Assembly: GCA_030837305.1 (NCBI GenBank)
Contig: JAUPKT010000470.1
Coordinates: forward strand, 1-13,472
Direction: 5' to 3'
Source of the DNA: Thermodesulfobacteriota bacterium
GTDB taxonomy: Bacteria; Desulfobacterota; Desulfomonilia; Desulfomonilales; Desulfomonilaceae
DNA: 13,472 nt
Numbering within the stretch: the first letter of the stretch is position 1; each line of letters begins with the position of its first letter. The position numbers were made by a program, and so were the translations under genes. Shown one piece after another: positions 13,357 through 13,472 of this stretch. The notes under the pieces are model-generated. The model had not been told where the DNA came from. It made no database searches and saw only the letters and a list, made by a program, of their open reading frames with translations.

Positions 13357-13472
13357 GAGGTCCTTCCTCCTATATCGTATGACATCGGTTATCTTTGAAT
13401 GCCAATCCCCGAGACTCGCTTTCGTGTAGCCACCCATTCACCGGTTTAATTTTCGGATACATGGTATTTATC

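Overview
The window reads as a chromosomal segment of a strictly anaerobic, Gram-negative bacterium, most likely a sulfate-reducing or syntrophic member of the Desulfobacterota (former Deltaproteobacteria). This is inferred from an oxygen-sensitive class III ribonucleotide reductase operon, a lipoprotein-type ApbE, a YkgJ cysteine-cluster protein, a small multi-Cys zinc-ribbon protein and a base composition near 50% GC. No rRNA, tRNA, CRISPR array, transposase or phage gene was recognised, and the gene order is mosaic and housekeeping-like.

Layout. Positions 166-2669 (minus) hold a PPC/DUF296 protein, a BASS-family membrane transporter and a lipoprotein flavin transferase (ApbE); the last two are only 7 nt apart. 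A small Cys-rich protein (2890-3189, plus) converges on a secreted low-complexity protein (3266-4216, minus), which has a plausible sigma-70 promoter at 4321-4349. Positions 4550-5400 contain a near-consensus promoter, a small reading frame interrupted by an in-frame TGA (4620-4763), an unrecognised 125-residue protein (4799-5176) and a possible 51-residue minus-strand gene (5173-5328) with its own promoter. Their stop codons overlap.

The centre is a class III ribonucleotide reductase operon: nrdD (5793-7898), an 83-residue CxxC redoxin (7953-8204) and nrdG (8318-9085). A TTGACA element and two NrdR-box-like sequences 31 bp apart lie at 5446-5497. They are followed by a roughly 300-nt leader with a two-part hairpin, a possible leader peptide and an AT-rich palindrome. 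A 10-13 bp hairpin separates the redoxin from nrdG, which has almost no visible ribosome binding site. NrdG installs the glycyl radical on NrdD. The redoxin probably re-reduces NrdD, replacing formate as reductant.

On the minus strand, a histidinol-dehydrogenase-like paralogue with altered zinc ligands (10036-11340) and an SDR dehydrogenase (9141-9917) probably form a two-step alcohol/polyol oxidation unit. Divergent from it is a YkgJ-family protein (11610-12494); its putative -10 element is overlapped by a TTGTATACAA palindrome. The window ends with a minus-strand pair, a STAS anti-anti-sigma protein and an RsbW-like ATPase (13356-12502), which form a partner-switching module.

The most useful leads are the NrdR-controlled long leader and redoxin of the nrd operon, the internal-TGA mini-gene, the small convergent minus-strand gene, the HisD paralogue with lost metal ligands, and the ApbE that lacks the usual DALST-like segment.
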